In this document: positions 36,790 through 46,366 of the stretch, in pieces
How the letters are laid out: the number at the start of each line of letters is the position of its first letter
How positions within the stretch are numbered: the first letter of the stretch is position 1
Assembly (NCBI GenBank): GCA_041396585.1
Contig: JAWKYG010000005.1
Location: forward strand, 310,001 to 374,000
Direction: 5' to 3'
DNA length: 64,000 bases
Source of the DNA: JAUIAI01 sp041396585
GTDB lineage: Bacteria > Pseudomonadota > Gammaproteobacteria > Burkholderiales > Burkholderiaceae_E
Translations under genes and position numbers: made by a program
The notes under the pieces: model-generated
The model's database searches: none
What the model was told of the DNA's origin: nothing
The model's input: only the letters and a program-made list of their open reading frames with translations

Positions 36790-37179
36790 TCAGAAAGTCC
36801 AGACCTGGGCACCGCTGGCGTCATCGAGAAATTTGGTCAGGCCAAGTGGCTCGCCCATGTACGGTTCCAGTTCATCCTCGGCGATGCCCAGGACATCCAT
36901 CGCCATCGAACAGGGGTGGATCCTGGTCTCGCCGAAATCGACCGCGTTCTCGAACAGTTGCTTGAACGGCGGCGCATTTTTCTGCTTGAGCAGATCGCCC
37001 ATCGGCCCTTCGCAGGGCGCATCGGAGGGCGCGCCCTTGCGAAACGGGGCGAGCGCGTTCATCGACAGGAACACCAGGACCTCATGCCCGCTGACCGCGC
37101 CCACCGAGGCCACCATTGCCGCCATCTGCAGGCGTTCGATCTCACCCGACACCACGACGACACAAATACGGTTGCTCAT
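36790..37179 (-). CDS. DsrE/F-like sulfur-relay protein
   Basis: 129 aa, DsrE/DsrF/DrsH-like family. Residues 1-40 form the Rossmann-like core (RICVVVVSGEIERLQMAAM). Cys90 in HPCSMAMDVLG matches the conserved cysteine found in DsrE2-like proteins; Cys56 (APCEGPMG) lies in a loop. In sulfur-oxidising bacteria such proteins exchange persulfide with TusA. It is first in the cluster, so the promoter should lie in the 300 nt upstream. Start ATG at 37179. Confidence 0.85.
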   Translation of the reverse strand: MSNRICVVVVSGEIERLQMAAMVASVGAVSGHEVLVFLSMNALAPFRKGAPSDAPCEGPMGDLLKQKNAPPFKQLFENAVDFGETRIHPCSMAMDVLGIAEDELEPYMGEPLGLTKFLDDASGAQVWTF

Positions 37180-37488
37180 GGAATGCCTTCCCCCTTGATT
37201 GAAATCGCCGCCCCGCAACGGGCGCACTGCACGCATCCGGAGACGGTCGATCGCCGCGTATCGCGACGCGATCGGCTGCCCTCGCCGCGGGCCACGTGAA
37301 CTGTGCGCCGCGATATCGACACATGCAGGAAATGCCCCATCGTTCGCGCGACGGCCGCGGGGCGTGCCCGCACGTGACCGCAGCACACACGATAGCCCGC
37401 GATCCAGCGAAGCAAAACAGAGTTCGGCGGGGAAGTCGATACGGGGTTTGACCCCGATCAAGAGAAACCGCTCAGATGCGGTTCGTTC
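37180..37488. other. 309-nt intergenic region between prmA and the sulfur cluster
   Basis: Separates prmA from the DsrE-like gene, both on the minus strand. I see no gene. It probably holds the promoter of the sulfur cluster near 37179 and the prmA terminator at its other end (37466-37483). No clear -10/-35 pair or repeat is visible. Confidence 0.5.
37466..37483 (-). terminator. Terminator-like hairpin after prmA
   Basis: AACCGC and GCGGTT pair around a 6-nt loop; on the minus strand the stem is followed by TCTCTTG. It starts 6 nt after the prmA stop. A second hairpin CGGGG/CCCCG lies at 37442-37456. Confidence 0.45.
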
Positions 37489-38427
37489 TCATCGGCGGCG
37501 GCCGCTCAGGCATGTCCAGCCCTCGCGGGAGCGCCATGGGCGCATCGATATCGTGCGATAGCAGGCCGCGACTTCGCCGGCCTGGTGATCGAGCAGGCCG
37601 GCCAACACCAGCGCGCCGCCCGGCGCGACCAGCTGTTCCAGCAGCGGTGCCAGCACCTTCAAGGGACTGGCGAGAATGTTCGCCACCACGACCGCGGCCT
37701 GCGCCGGTCTGCCATCGTCCGGGCCGAGCCAGCCAACCTGCGCACCATTGATCTGCGCATTGCCGGCCGCCGCCACCAGGGCCAGCGGGTCGATGTCCAG
37801 GCCGACGACCGTGCCCGCACCGAGGCGGGCGGCGGCGATCGCCAGGATGCCAGAGCCGCAACCGTAGTCGAGCACCGATTCACCGGCTTGAAGATGCTCT
37901 TCGAGCCACTGCAGGCAGAGATGCGTGGTGGGATGACTGCCGGTACCGAAAGCCAGGCCGGGATCGATGGTCAGGCGCAGCCGACCCTGGGCGGCCGGCG
38001 AATCGGCGTGCCAGGAGGGGCTGATCCACAGGCGTTGGCCGACCGGGAAGGGCTCGAACTGGGCCTGGGTCAGGCTCACCCAATCCTGGTCATGAACGGG
38101 TCGGCAGGCGCCAATCGGCGGGCAGTCCAGGCCGAGATCCGCGCATGCGGCGCGCACCAGCGCGCCGACATCGGCGTCGGTCTCGGTGAGGATGGTCAGC
38201 CGGGAGCGCTGCCAGCCGATCACCGGCGCGGGCATGCCTGGCTCGCCGAATACCGGCTGTTCGAGTTCGGTATCGGCATCGGCATCATCGACCTGCACGC
38301 TGAGCGCGCCGTGCTCGAGCAAGGCGTCGCTGAGTCGGTCGGCGTGATCTCGGGCGACCTCGATCAGCGTCTCGAGCCAGCGCGGCTCGCCTGGGGCCGG
38401 CGCGGCCGGCGATGGTTGGTCAGTCAT
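37489..38427 (-). CDS. prmA: Ribosomal protein L11 methyltransferase
   Basis: SAM-dependent enzyme that methylates L11. About 312 aa. The SAM-binding motif is VLDYGCGSGILAIAAARLGA, followed by GLDIDPLAL and AVVVANILASPLKVLAP. The N-terminal substrate domain has the usual MTDQ...WLETLIEVARDHADRLSDALLE opening and DWVSLTQAQFEPFPVG. Start ATG at 38427, since the frame upstream has no family similarity. It follows accC in the usual accB-accC-prmA order, about 110 nt further on. Confidence 0.95.
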   Translation of the reverse strand: MTDQPSPAAPAPGEPRWLETLIEVARDHADRLSDALLEHGALSVQVDDADADTELEQPVFGEPGMPAPVIGWQRSRLTILTETDADVGALVRAACADLGLDCPPIGACRPVHDQDWVSLTQAQFEPFPVGQRLWISPSWHADSPAAQGRLRLTIDPGLAFGTGSHPTTHLCLQWLEEHLQAGESVLDYGCGSGILAIAAARLGAGTVVGLDIDPLALVAAAGNAQINGAQVGWLGPDDGRPAQAAVVVANILASPLKVLAPLLEQLVAPGGALVLAGLLDHQAGEVAACYRTISMRPWRSREGWTCLSGRRR

Positions 38428-38537
38428 GCCGACTATGCTCGCACACCACTGCCGGGCGCAACCGCGCCGGCCGCCGGCCGTGCCACGCGCAGGTGCCGCC
38501 TTGGCCCGCAGCCGGTCCGGGGTGGGGCCGCACCGCT

Positions 38538-39899
38538 TCACGCGCGATGTGCGAGCATCTCCTCGAGATAGTGGATCGATGTGCCGCCGGTGGCAAAGCC
38601 CGGGTCGGCCATCAGATGGCGGTGAAGATCGATATTGGTCTGGATGCCATCGACTGCCATCTCCGAGAGCGCGATCTTCATGCGCTCGATCGCCTGCTGG
38701 CGATGCTCGCCGAAGGCGATGACCTTGCCGATCATCGAGTCGTAATAGGGCGGCACCACATATCCGGCGTAGACATGGCTGTCCACCCGGATGCCGGGCC
38801 CTCCGGGCGCATGCCAGGCGCTGATCCGGCCCGGTGAGGGCGTGAACTTGAAGGGGTCTTCGGCGTTGATCCGGCACTCGATCGCGTGGCCACGGATCTG
38901 CACATCGCGTTGCCGCAGGCGCAGTTTCTCCTTGGCCGCGATGCGGATCTGCTCCTGCACGATGTCCACGCCGGTGACCAGCTCGGTGACCGGATGTTCG
39001 ACCTGCACCCGCGTGTTCATCTCGATGAAATAGAACTCGCCGTTCTCGAACAGGAACTCGAAGGTGCCGGCGCCGCGATAGCCGATCTTGCGACAGGCAT
39101 CGGCGCAACGGTCGCCGATACGATCGATCAACTTGCGCGGGATCCCGGGCGCCGGTGCCTCCTCGATCACCTTCTGGTGGCGTCGCTGCATCGAGCAGTC
39201 GCGTTCGCCCAGGTGGATCGCATTGCCGTGTTCGTCGGCCAGGATCTGGATCTCGACATGGCGCGGATTCTGCAGGAACTTCTCCATATAGACCGTGGGG
39301 TTGCCGAACGCGGCTTCGGCCTCGGAGCGGGTCATCGAGACCGCATTGATCAGCGCCGCCTCGGAGTGCACCACGCGCATACCGCGCCCGCCGCCACCGC
39401 CGGCCGCCTTGATGATCACCGGATAGCCGACTGCGCGCGCCATCCGGATGATCTCCTGGGGATCGTCGGGCAGTGCGCCGTCCGAGCCCGGGACCACGGG
39501 CACCTTGGCCGCGCGCATCGCATCCTTGGCCGAGACCTTGTCGCCCATCAGGCGGATGTTCTCCGGGCGCGGCCCGATGAACACGAAGCCGCTGCGCTCC
39601 ACGCGCTCGGCGAAATCCGCGTTCTCGGACAGAAAGCCGTAGCCCGGGTGAATCGCCGTGGTGTCGGTCACCTCGGCCGCGCTGATGATCGCCGGAATAT
39701 TCAGATAGCTGTCGCGCGAGGACGGCGGGCCGATGCAGACCGATTCATCGGCCAGCTTCACGTACTTGGCCTCGGTGTCCGCCTGCGAATGCACCACGAC
39801 AGTGCGAATGCCCAGTTCGCGACACGCGCGTTGAATGCGCAGCGCGATCTCGCCGCGATTGGCGATCAGGATCTTCTCGAACATGGGGGCTTCGTTCAT
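38538..39899 (-). CDS. accC: Acetyl-CoA carboxylase, biotin carboxylase subunit
   Basis: ATP-grasp enzyme that carboxylates the biotin carried by AccB, the first step of fatty acid synthesis. 453 aa. The N-terminal FEKILIANRGEIALRI is exact for the family; the ATP-binding loop IKAAGGGGGRGMRVV, the biotin-carboxylase signature EMNTRVQVEHPVTE and HVEIQILADEHGNAIHLGERDCSMQ are all present. The start at 39899 overlaps the accB stop (ATGA); an inner ATG at 39884 (MFEKIL) is the more classical start. Confidence 0.97.
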   Translation of the reverse strand: MNEAPMFEKILIANRGEIALRIQRACRELGIRTVVVHSQADTEAKYVKLADESVCIGPPSSRDSYLNIPAIISAAEVTDTTAIHPGYGFLSENADFAERVERSGFVFIGPRPENIRLMGDKVSAKDAMRAAKVPVVPGSDGALPDDPQEIIRMARAVGYPVIIKAAGGGGGRGMRVVHSEAALINAVSMTRSEAEAAFGNPTVYMEKFLQNPRHVEIQILADEHGNAIHLGERDCSMQRRHQKVIEEAPAPGIPRKLIDRIGDRCADACRKIGYRGAGTFEFLFENGEFYFIEMNTRVQVEHPVTELVTGVDIVQEQIRIAAKEKLRLRQRDVQIRGHAIECRINAEDPFKFTPSPGRISAWHAPGGPGIRVDSHVYAGYVVPPYYDSMIGKVIAFGEHRQQAIERMKIALSEMAVDGIQTNIDLHRHLMADPGFATGGTSIHYLEEMLAHRA

Positions 39900-40348
39900 T
39901 CGATCACGAACAGGGGCTGGCCAAACTCCACAGGCTGGCCGTTCTCGACCAGGATCGCGGTAATGCGGCCGGATTTCTCGGCCTCGATCTCATTGAGCAG
40001 CTTCATGGCCTCGATGATGCACAAGGTGTCACCGTCGCTGACCTTGCTGCCGATCTCGACGAAGGGGTCGGACTGCGGATTGGGCGAGCGATAGAACGTG
40101 CCGACCATCGGCGACTTGACCGTGAAGCCGCTGGCCATCGGGGCCGGTGCCTCGGCCCGTGCTTCGGGCGTCGCCGCCGGGGCGCTCACCGTGGTCACCG
40201 GGGCAGGCGCCTGATAGACGGGCCCCGCGGCCACGGTCGGGGACTGCTTGAGAATGCGCACCCGGTCTTCGCCTTCCGTGATCTCGAGCTCGGCAATGCC
40301 GGATTCCGCGACCAGGTCGATGAGGGTCTTGAGCTTTCTGAGGTCCAT
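39896..40348 (-). CDS. accB: Acetyl-CoA carboxylase biotin carboxyl carrier protein
   Basis: 150 aa carrier that holds biotin for AccC and the AccAD carboxyltransferase. N-terminal helix MDLRKLKTLIDLVAESGIAELEI, a Pro/Ala-rich linker (residues 41-75), and the biotinyl domain with the biotinylated Lys116 in CIIEAMKLLNEIEAE. It is upstream of accC and overlaps it by 4 nt. aroQ precedes it after 59 nt. Confidence 0.97.
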   Translation of the reverse strand: MDLRKLKTLIDLVAESGIAELEITEGEDRVRILKQSPTVAAGPVYQAPAPVTTVSAPAATPEARAEAPAPMASGFTVKSPMVGTFYRSPNPQSDPFVEIGSKVSDGDTLCIIEAMKLLNEIEAEKSGRITAILVENGQPVEFGQPLFVIE

Positions 40349-40407
40349 GAATCGTGTCTCCGATCAGGCCGGACGCCGGCGCTGGACGATCGATTGGGGA
40401 AAGGGCG

Positions 40408-40881
40408 TCAGCCGGCCGCGCTGGGCGCTGGCCAGTCTTGCCCGTGGAGCGAGGCGGCTGCCCATTGCAGCGCCATCAGGTAGCCACGCGTGCCCAGGCC
40501 GACGATGCTGCCCTGGGCGAGATCGCTCACATACGACTTGTGGCGAAATGCCTCGCGGCGGTGGATGTTGGTCAGATGGACTTCGATGAAGGGGATCGCG
40601 ACACCGGCGAGGGCATCCCGGATCGCGACACTTGTATGCGTGAACGCGGCCGGATTGATGATGATGAAGTCAATTCCCTCGGTTCGCGCCACATGGATGC
40701 GATCCACGAGCGCGCCTTCGTGATTCGACTGGAAGCTCTGCAGCGCAACTCCCAGCCCGGTCGCGGCAGCCTTCAGCCCGGCCTCGACATCGGCCAGGGT
40801 GGTGCGGCCATAGATCTCCGGCTCACGCGTGCCGAGCAGATTGAGGTTCGGGCCGTGCAGCGCCAGGACGGAGAAGGCCAT
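40408..40881 (-). CDS. aroQ: Type II 3-dehydroquinate dehydratase
   Basis: Shikimate pathway enzyme (3-dehydroquinate to 3-dehydroshikimate). 157 aa. N-terminal LALHGPNLNLLGTREPEIYG contains the catalytic Tyr24 and Arg19 loop; INPAAFTHTSVAIRDAL and EVHLTNIHRREAFRHKS are standard. It is the first gene before accB in the betaproteobacterial order. The 199 nt to the TlpA-like gene contain a direct AATTGGGGCG / AATTGGGGGT repeat but no gene. Confidence 0.97.
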   Translation of the reverse strand: MAFSVLALHGPNLNLLGTREPEIYGRTTLADVEAGLKAAATGLGVALQSFQSNHEGALVDRIHVARTEGIDFIIINPAAFTHTSVAIRDALAGVAIPFIEVHLTNIHRREAFRHKSYVSDLAQGSIVGLGTRGYLMALQWAAASLHGQDWPAPSAAG

Positions 40882-41080
40882 TTTTTTCCCGTGATTTAGC
40901 CGAAGATGCCAGCCAATTCACGATTCTGGGGTCTGCTGCGCCCGCTGGCAAGCGCTTTTGCTGCCATGCCACATGGCCGTGGTGCCGCTTAATGGCGCCA
41001 AAAGAGGCTAAATTGGGGCGAATTGGGGGTTTCGATCCGTTCGCTATCGCTTCGGTGTTGCTGGCGGGGGGCGCAGTCGG

Positions 41081-41632
41081 TCAGCCCGGGGTGCGGGCGA
41101 GCGCCTGTTCGATGGCCTGGCGTAGTTCATTGCGCGAAATGCGGCCCAGCTTGCGCGCAACCTCCTGGCCATTGCGGTCATAGACCATGGTGTAGGGCAG
41201 CGCCCCCTGCTCATTTCCGAAATCGCGCACAACGGCCAGGCCGGCAGCATCCATAGCGAAAAGCGGGTAAGACACCTTCAATTTCGAAGAAAATGCCCTG
41301 ATGCGCTCCGCGGTATCGAGGCCAAGGCCGAGCACCACGACGTCGCGTTTTGCGTATTCGGCCTGAATTTCGTCGATCTCCGGCATTTCCTGTACGCAGG
41401 GCGGGCACCAGGTCGCCCAGAAGTTCAGCACCAGGATCTTGCCGGTGTAGATGGACATATCCGCAGGCCGGCCATCGGCATCCGGCACCTTCTGGCCCAG
41501 CAGATGGTTCAGCGGGACCGCCGAGCCCGTCGGCGGGGGCTGCTTGTTCCAGAGCCCGATGCCGGCGCCGATCACCAGGGCCGCCAACGCGACGATCCCG
41601 GTCAGCAGGCTGTTCTTCATGGTGCGGTTCAT
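41081..41632 (-). CDS. TlpA-family thiol:disulfide oxidoreductase
   Basis: 183 aa, membrane-anchored periplasmic thioredoxin-like protein. N-terminal anchor LLTGIVALAALVIGAGIGLW, then a thioredoxin fold with NFWATWCPPC (Cys76 and Cys79), and a cis-Pro loop at GALPYTMVY. It may keep periplasmic cysteines reduced, for example in cytochrome c maturation. Its start overlaps the stop of the unknown gene upstream by 4 nt (ATG/TGA), so the two are co-translated. Confidence 0.9.
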   Translation of the reverse strand: MNRTMKNSLLTGIVALAALVIGAGIGLWNKQPPPTGSAVPLNHLLGQKVPDADGRPADMSIYTGKILVLNFWATWCPPCVQEMPEIDEIQAEYAKRDVVVLGLGLDTAERIRAFSSKLKVSYPLFAMDAAGLAVVRDFGNEQGALPYTMVYDRNGQEVARKLGRISRNELRQAIEQALARTPG

Positions 41633-42237
41633 GTGCGAAGCTTCTCGATCAGCGCCTGGCGCGAGCCGCGCTCGGCCGGGCGCGAACCCTTGCGGGGCGC
41701 GCTGCGCATCTCGCGCCGGTCGTAAGTGGCCAGCAACACCGGTTCGTCGCGCCAGAAAAAGGCCAGCGCCTCGGCCTCGCCGCGCCCGCTCAGATGCGGC
41801 ACGGTCACGGCGTCGAAGCGGATATTGCGATTGAGCAGATCGATGGCCAGATCCTTCGCATTGTCGGAAAACGCCTGCAAATGAATGGGCGCGTGTTCGG
41901 CCACGATGCCCTTCCAGACCGCGCCGGTGAGCATCGGGTCATGATCGGACAGCATCTCCATCAGTTCCAGCGCCACCTCGCGCCGGCGCCGCACCCTGGC
42001 CTCGTGATCCTCGTCGAACAACTGCAGATGGGCGAGCAATGCGGCATCGATATCTTCGTTATCCGGCAGGGACTGGCGCATGCCGGCGCAGCCCAGGGAC
42101 TCTGCGGCCTTGAATTTCGCGCTGGCATAGTCGAGCGCGTGATCGGCGATCAGGCCGGCGGCGGCGGCGGCGACCTCGCTGCGCAGGTCACGCGGGCCGC
42201 GATCGTCGCCCGAGGGCAGGAGAGGGTCTCGGGGCAT
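41629..42237 (-). CDS. Uncharacterised conserved protein next to mpl
   Basis: 202 aa soluble protein, no signal peptide and no membrane segment. Features: DHALDYASAKFKAAESL, DNEDIDAALLAHLQLF and LTGAVWKGIVAEHAPIHLQAFSDN, a pattern that resembles a nucleotidyltransferase-like fold in my memory of this locus, but I cannot confirm it. Basic C-terminus (RSAPRKGSRPAERGSRQAL). It overlaps tlpA by 4 nt and is divergent from mpl with 235 nt between. The function is unknown. Confidence 0.6.
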   Translation of the reverse strand: MPRDPLLPSGDDRGPRDLRSEVAAAAAGLIADHALDYASAKFKAAESLGCAGMRQSLPDNEDIDAALLAHLQLFDEDHEARVRRRREVALELMEMLSDHDPMLTGAVWKGIVAEHAPIHLQAFSDNAKDLAIDLLNRNIRFDAVTVPHLSGRGEAEALAFFWRDEPVLLATYDRREMRSAPRKGSRPAERGSRQALIEKLRT

Positions 42238-42472
42238 GGGAGAAGTTTATGCGTGGATCACCACGTGGGAGATTGTGCTGTCTCGGCGCCGGCCGGCGCA
42301 AGTCACCCGCGACGCCGGCACCGATCCGCGGGCATTGCGGCAAAATGGTCCGCCAACGACCGGCCCGCGTGTGATGCGAAACGGCACACCGGAAACCGCG
42401 GCTGGCAGGCGGCGGCGCGCATCGCAGACGATGCGGCCCCGCCCGGACCTCTTCTGCGACGAGTGATCGACT

Positions 42473-43846
42473 TTGGCAAGAATCCATATCCTGGGCATCT
42501 GCGGCACCTTCATGGGCGGGGTGGCGGCGATCGCGCGCGAGGCCGGCCACGAGGTCATGGGCTGCGATGCCAACGTGTATCCGCCGATGTCGGACCAGCT
42601 ACGCTCGCTGGGCATCGAGCTGATCGAGGGCTTCGATGCCGCCCAGGTGTCGCTGGCCCCCGATGTCTGGATCATCGGCAACGTGGTCACCCGAGGCAAT
42701 CCGCTGATGGAGGCGATCCTCGAGGCCGGCCTGCCGTATCAGTCCGGCCCGCAGTGGCTGGCAGAACAGGTGCTGGCCGGCCGGCATGTGCTGGCGGTGG
42801 CGGGCACGCACGGCAAGACCACGACCACGGCGATGCTCGTGCATCTGCTCGAGGCGGGCGGCCTGTCACCCGGCTATCTCGTGGGCGGCGTGCCGGGTGA
42901 CGGCCAGCCATCGGCACGGCTTGGCGGTGGGGCGCGGGCACCCTTCGTGATCGAGGCCGACGAATACGACACAGCGTTCTTCGACAAGCGATCGAAATTC
43001 GTGCACTACCGGCCGCGCACCGCGATCCTGAACAATCTCGAGTTCGATCATGCGGACATCTTCGCGGATCTGGCGCAGATCCAGACGCAGTTTCATCACC
43101 TTGTGCGCACCATCCCCGGCTCGGGCGTGATCATCCGCCCGCGCGCGAGTGACGCGATCGACGCGGTGCTGGCGCGCGGCTGCTGGAGCAAGGTGCGCAG
43201 CTTCGGCGACGGCGGTGATTGGTCGGCGCAGCTCATGCCCGATGGCACGTTCGAGGTTCTCGCGTACGGGCGGTCGCGTGGCCGCGCGCTGCTGAGCCTG
43301 CCGGGCGCGCACAATCGCGCCAATGCGCTGGCCGCGATGGCGGCGGCCGAAACCGTCGGGGTGGCGCCCGAGCAGGCGGTGGCATCGATGGCCCGGTTTG
43401 CCGGGGTGCGGCGGCGACTCGAAGTCCGTGGTTGCGAGGCGGGTGTCACGGTGATCGATGATTTCGCCCATCATCCGAGTGCAATGCGTGCCAGCATCGC
43501 CGCGCTGCGCGAGCGCGATTCGTCGGGGCGCATCATCGCGGTCTTCGAGCCGCGATCGAACACGATGCGTGCCGGCCGCCTCAATGATGATCTGGCCGGC
43601 TCCCTGGTCGGCGCGGATATCGTGGTCTGCCTGGCGCAGGAGGGGCTGCCCTGGCAGCCGGAGACGGTACTGGCGCCGCTGCGTGCTCATGCCGAACTGC
43701 TCGTGCCGGGCTCGGTCGATCAGCTGGTGGCCGAGGTGCTGGCGAGGGCCCGTGAAGGGGATCGGGTCCTGGTGATGAGCAATGGCGGGTTCGGTGCGGT
43801 GCACGAGCGGCTGCTGAGCGGATTGCGCGAAGCGGCACACTACTAG
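42473..43846 (+). CDS. mpl: UDP-N-acetylmuramate:L-alanyl-gamma-D-glutamyl-meso-diaminopimelate ligase
   Basis: Murein-recycling ligase that adds the recovered tripeptide to UDP-MurNAc. 457 aa, Mur ligase family. The start is TTG at 42473, giving MARIHILGICGTFMGG, the typical opening. ATP-binding GTHGKTTTTAMLVHLL; FVIEADEYDTAFFDKRSKF; HYRPRTAILNNLEFDHADIF; C-terminal VIDDFAHHPSAMRASI. These are hallmarks of Mpl as opposed to MurC. It pairs with AmpD (23.7 kb) in the same recycling pathway. Confidence 0.95.
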   Translation: MARIHILGICGTFMGGVAAIAREAGHEVMGCDANVYPPMSDQLRSLGIELIEGFDAAQVSLAPDVWIIGNVVTRGNPLMEAILEAGLPYQSGPQWLAEQVLAGRHVLAVAGTHGKTTTTAMLVHLLEAGGLSPGYLVGGVPGDGQPSARLGGGARAPFVIEADEYDTAFFDKRSKFVHYRPRTAILNNLEFDHADIFADLAQIQTQFHHLVRTIPGSGVIIRPRASDAIDAVLARGCWSKVRSFGDGGDWSAQLMPDGTFEVLAYGRSRGRALLSLPGAHNRANALAAMAAAETVGVAPEQAVASMARFAGVRRRLEVRGCEAGVTVIDDFAHHPSAMRASIAALRERDSSGRIIAVFEPRSNTMRAGRLNDDLAGSLVGADIVVCLAQEGLPWQPETVLAPLRAHAELLVPGSVDQLVAEVLARAREGDRVLVMSNGGFGAVHERLLSGLREAAHY

Positions 43847-43926
43847 ACGTTCATTTCCTGTTGGCTGTTGCGAGACGGGCCGGAACCGTTTCGCTTATGC
43901 GGCTGACCACGATCGGGAGCGCCCGC

Positions 43927-46277
43927 ATGTCGAGCAAGTCGCCCAAGCATCCGCACCTCAAGACCTATCCGGACGGCAGCCCGTTCACGGGCAGGATCGG
44001 CCCCACGGTCGAGGCCTCGGAGGCGGCCTGGCCGGTCAAGGCGACGGCTCCGGAGCAGGCGCCGAATGTGTTGTTCATCGTCCTCGATGATCTCGGCTAT
44101 GCGCAGCTCGGATGCTATGGCGGGCTCGGCGACCGTATCCGCACGCCACACATCGATGCACTGGCCGCGCAAGGGCTTCGCTATCGTGATTTCCATACCA
44201 CCGCGCTGTGTTCGCCAACCCGCGGCGCATTGCTCACCGGGCGCAATCAGCACAGTCTCGGGCTGGGCGTCATCGTCGAGCGGGCCACGGGATTTCCAGG
44301 CTACAACGCCCGCATACCGAAGGACAGCGCGATGCTGCCGCGGGTCGGCGCCCAGGGCTATGGCACCTATTGCGTCGGCAAGTGGCATCTGACCCCGGAC
44401 GAACACAACGGGCCGACCGGGCCGTTCGATCGCTGGCCGCTCGGGCAGGGATTCGACCGGTTCTATGGTTTCCTGCCTGGTGAGACCGACCAGTGGCATC
44501 CGGATCTCTGGGAGGACAATCATCGCACCGATCCCCCGCAACGCACCGACTATCACCTGAGCGAGGATCTCGCCGACCGTGCGATCCAGTGGCTGACCGA
44601 ACATTGGGCGGTCGACGAGGACCGGCCGTTCTTCCTGCACTTCGCGACCGGCGCGCCGCATGCCCCGCATCATGCGCCGCGCGAGTATATCGACGCCTAT
44701 CGCGGTGTCTTCGACGACGGCTGGGATGTGATCCGTGAGCAGACCTTCGCGCGTCAGCTGGCACTCGGGGTGGTGCCTGCCGGTACCGAGCTGCCGCCGC
44801 GCAACCGGGGCGTGCCCGCATGGCAGTCGCTGAGCGCCGAGGAGCGAGCGGTCTTCTGCCGCCAGATGGAGGTCTATGCGGCCTTCGTGACCCACACCGA
44901 TGCCCAGGTCGGGCGTTTGCTCGAGCATCTGAAGCGCAGTGGGCAATTCGAGAACACCCTGATCTTCCTGCTCAGCGACAACGGCGCCTCGGCCGAAGGG
45001 GGGCGCAATGGCCTGCTCACCGAGATCAGCTATTTCAACGGCCTGGAGGATTCGATCGCCGAGATGCACAAGCGGCTCGACGAATGGGGCGGGCCCAGCA
45101 CCTACCCGCACTATGCGGCCGGCTGGGCCTGGCTGGGCAATACGCCGCAGCGTTGGTACAAGGCCTTCGTACACGAGGGCGGCACCCGCGATCCGTTGAT
45201 CGTGAGCTGGCCCAGCCGCATCCGCGATGCCGGCGCCGTGCGCGGCCAGTTCCATCATGTGGTCGATATCGCGCAGACCGTGTACCGGGTCACCGGTATC
45301 GAACCGCCCGCCTCGATCGACGGTGTGTCGCAACGCCCGCACGAGGGTACGCCGTTCGACTACAGCTTCGACGATGCCCGGGCGCCGACGCGCAAGCGGC
45401 GCCAGTATTTCGAGATGTTCGCGCATCGCGCGATCTGGGCGGATGGCTGGAAGGCGGTCACGCTGCATCCGTCGGCGGGCGCTTTGCGGCGCATCGGGGA
45501 TCCCTCGATGACCGCGGTCGCCGGCGGATTCGAGAACGATGTCTTCGGGAGCTCTACCATCTCGAGGCGGATTTTGCCGAGGCACGCGATCTGGCCGCCC
45601 AGCATCCTGAGAAGCTGGCCGAGTTGCAGCGGCTCTGGCATGAGGATGCCGAGCGCTACCAGGTGTTTCCGCTCGATGACCGGCTGATCGAGCGAATCCG
45701 ATCGCCGCGTCCGCGGGTCACCAAGCGTAAGGCGGTGCATGTCTGGCGCTCCCCGATGCGGCTCGTGCGATCGGTCTCGCCGAGCGTCATCGATCGCTCG
45801 CATCGCTTCGTGGCGCGAATCGCCGGGCCGCTCGAGGCGCGTGCGCGCCAGGGGGTGATTCTGTCCAACGGCGGCCTGAACGGCGGCTACAGCCTGTTCG
45901 TGCTCGATGACCATCTGCACTATGTCTCGAACTTTCTGGGCAAGGAGCATTTCGTGCTGCGCGCGCAAGAGCCTCTGCCCGCGGGCGAGGTGAGCATCGA
46001 GCTCGACTGGCGGCGCAGCGGGCGCTTCGCCGGAGATGTCCGCCTGATCCAGAACGGCGCTTGCGTGGGCCAGATGCATGTGCCGCGCACGAACCCGGTG
46101 TTCTATGCGGTCAATGAGGGGCTCGAGATCGGTAGCGACAGCGGCGTCGCGGTATGGCCCGGTTATACCGCGCCATTCCTGTTCAACGGCCGCATGATCG
46201 AAGTGAGCCTGGATCTGCGTGGTCCGGAACATGTGGATCCGGCGGCCGAGGCGCGCATCGCCCAATATCGTCAGTAG
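43927..46277 (+). CDS. Arylsulfatase-type sulfatase, with one frameshift near 45547
   Basis: Formylglycine-dependent sulfatase. About 783 aa after repair. The first 540 residues hold PNVLFIVLDDLGYAQLGCYGG and the signature Cys95 in CSPTRGALLTGRN, modified to formylglycine by other enzymes. The frame breaks near 45547; adding one G to GGG joins DVFG to ELYHLEADFAEARDLA. After the break the chain continues to 46277 with PLDDRLIERI and a C-terminal beta-rich domain (YSLFVLDDHLHYVSNFLG). Substrate unknown. No signal peptide is seen, so it may be cytosolic. The formylglycine-generating enzyme is not in this window. Confidence 0.85.
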
Positions 46278-46366
46278 GCGGCAGTTTGGTTCCCGCTGCT
46301 TGCATCGACGCGACATCGCGGCCGATCGCAGGCGCCGGGGTGTTATAGGTCGGAGAGCGCTGGGCA

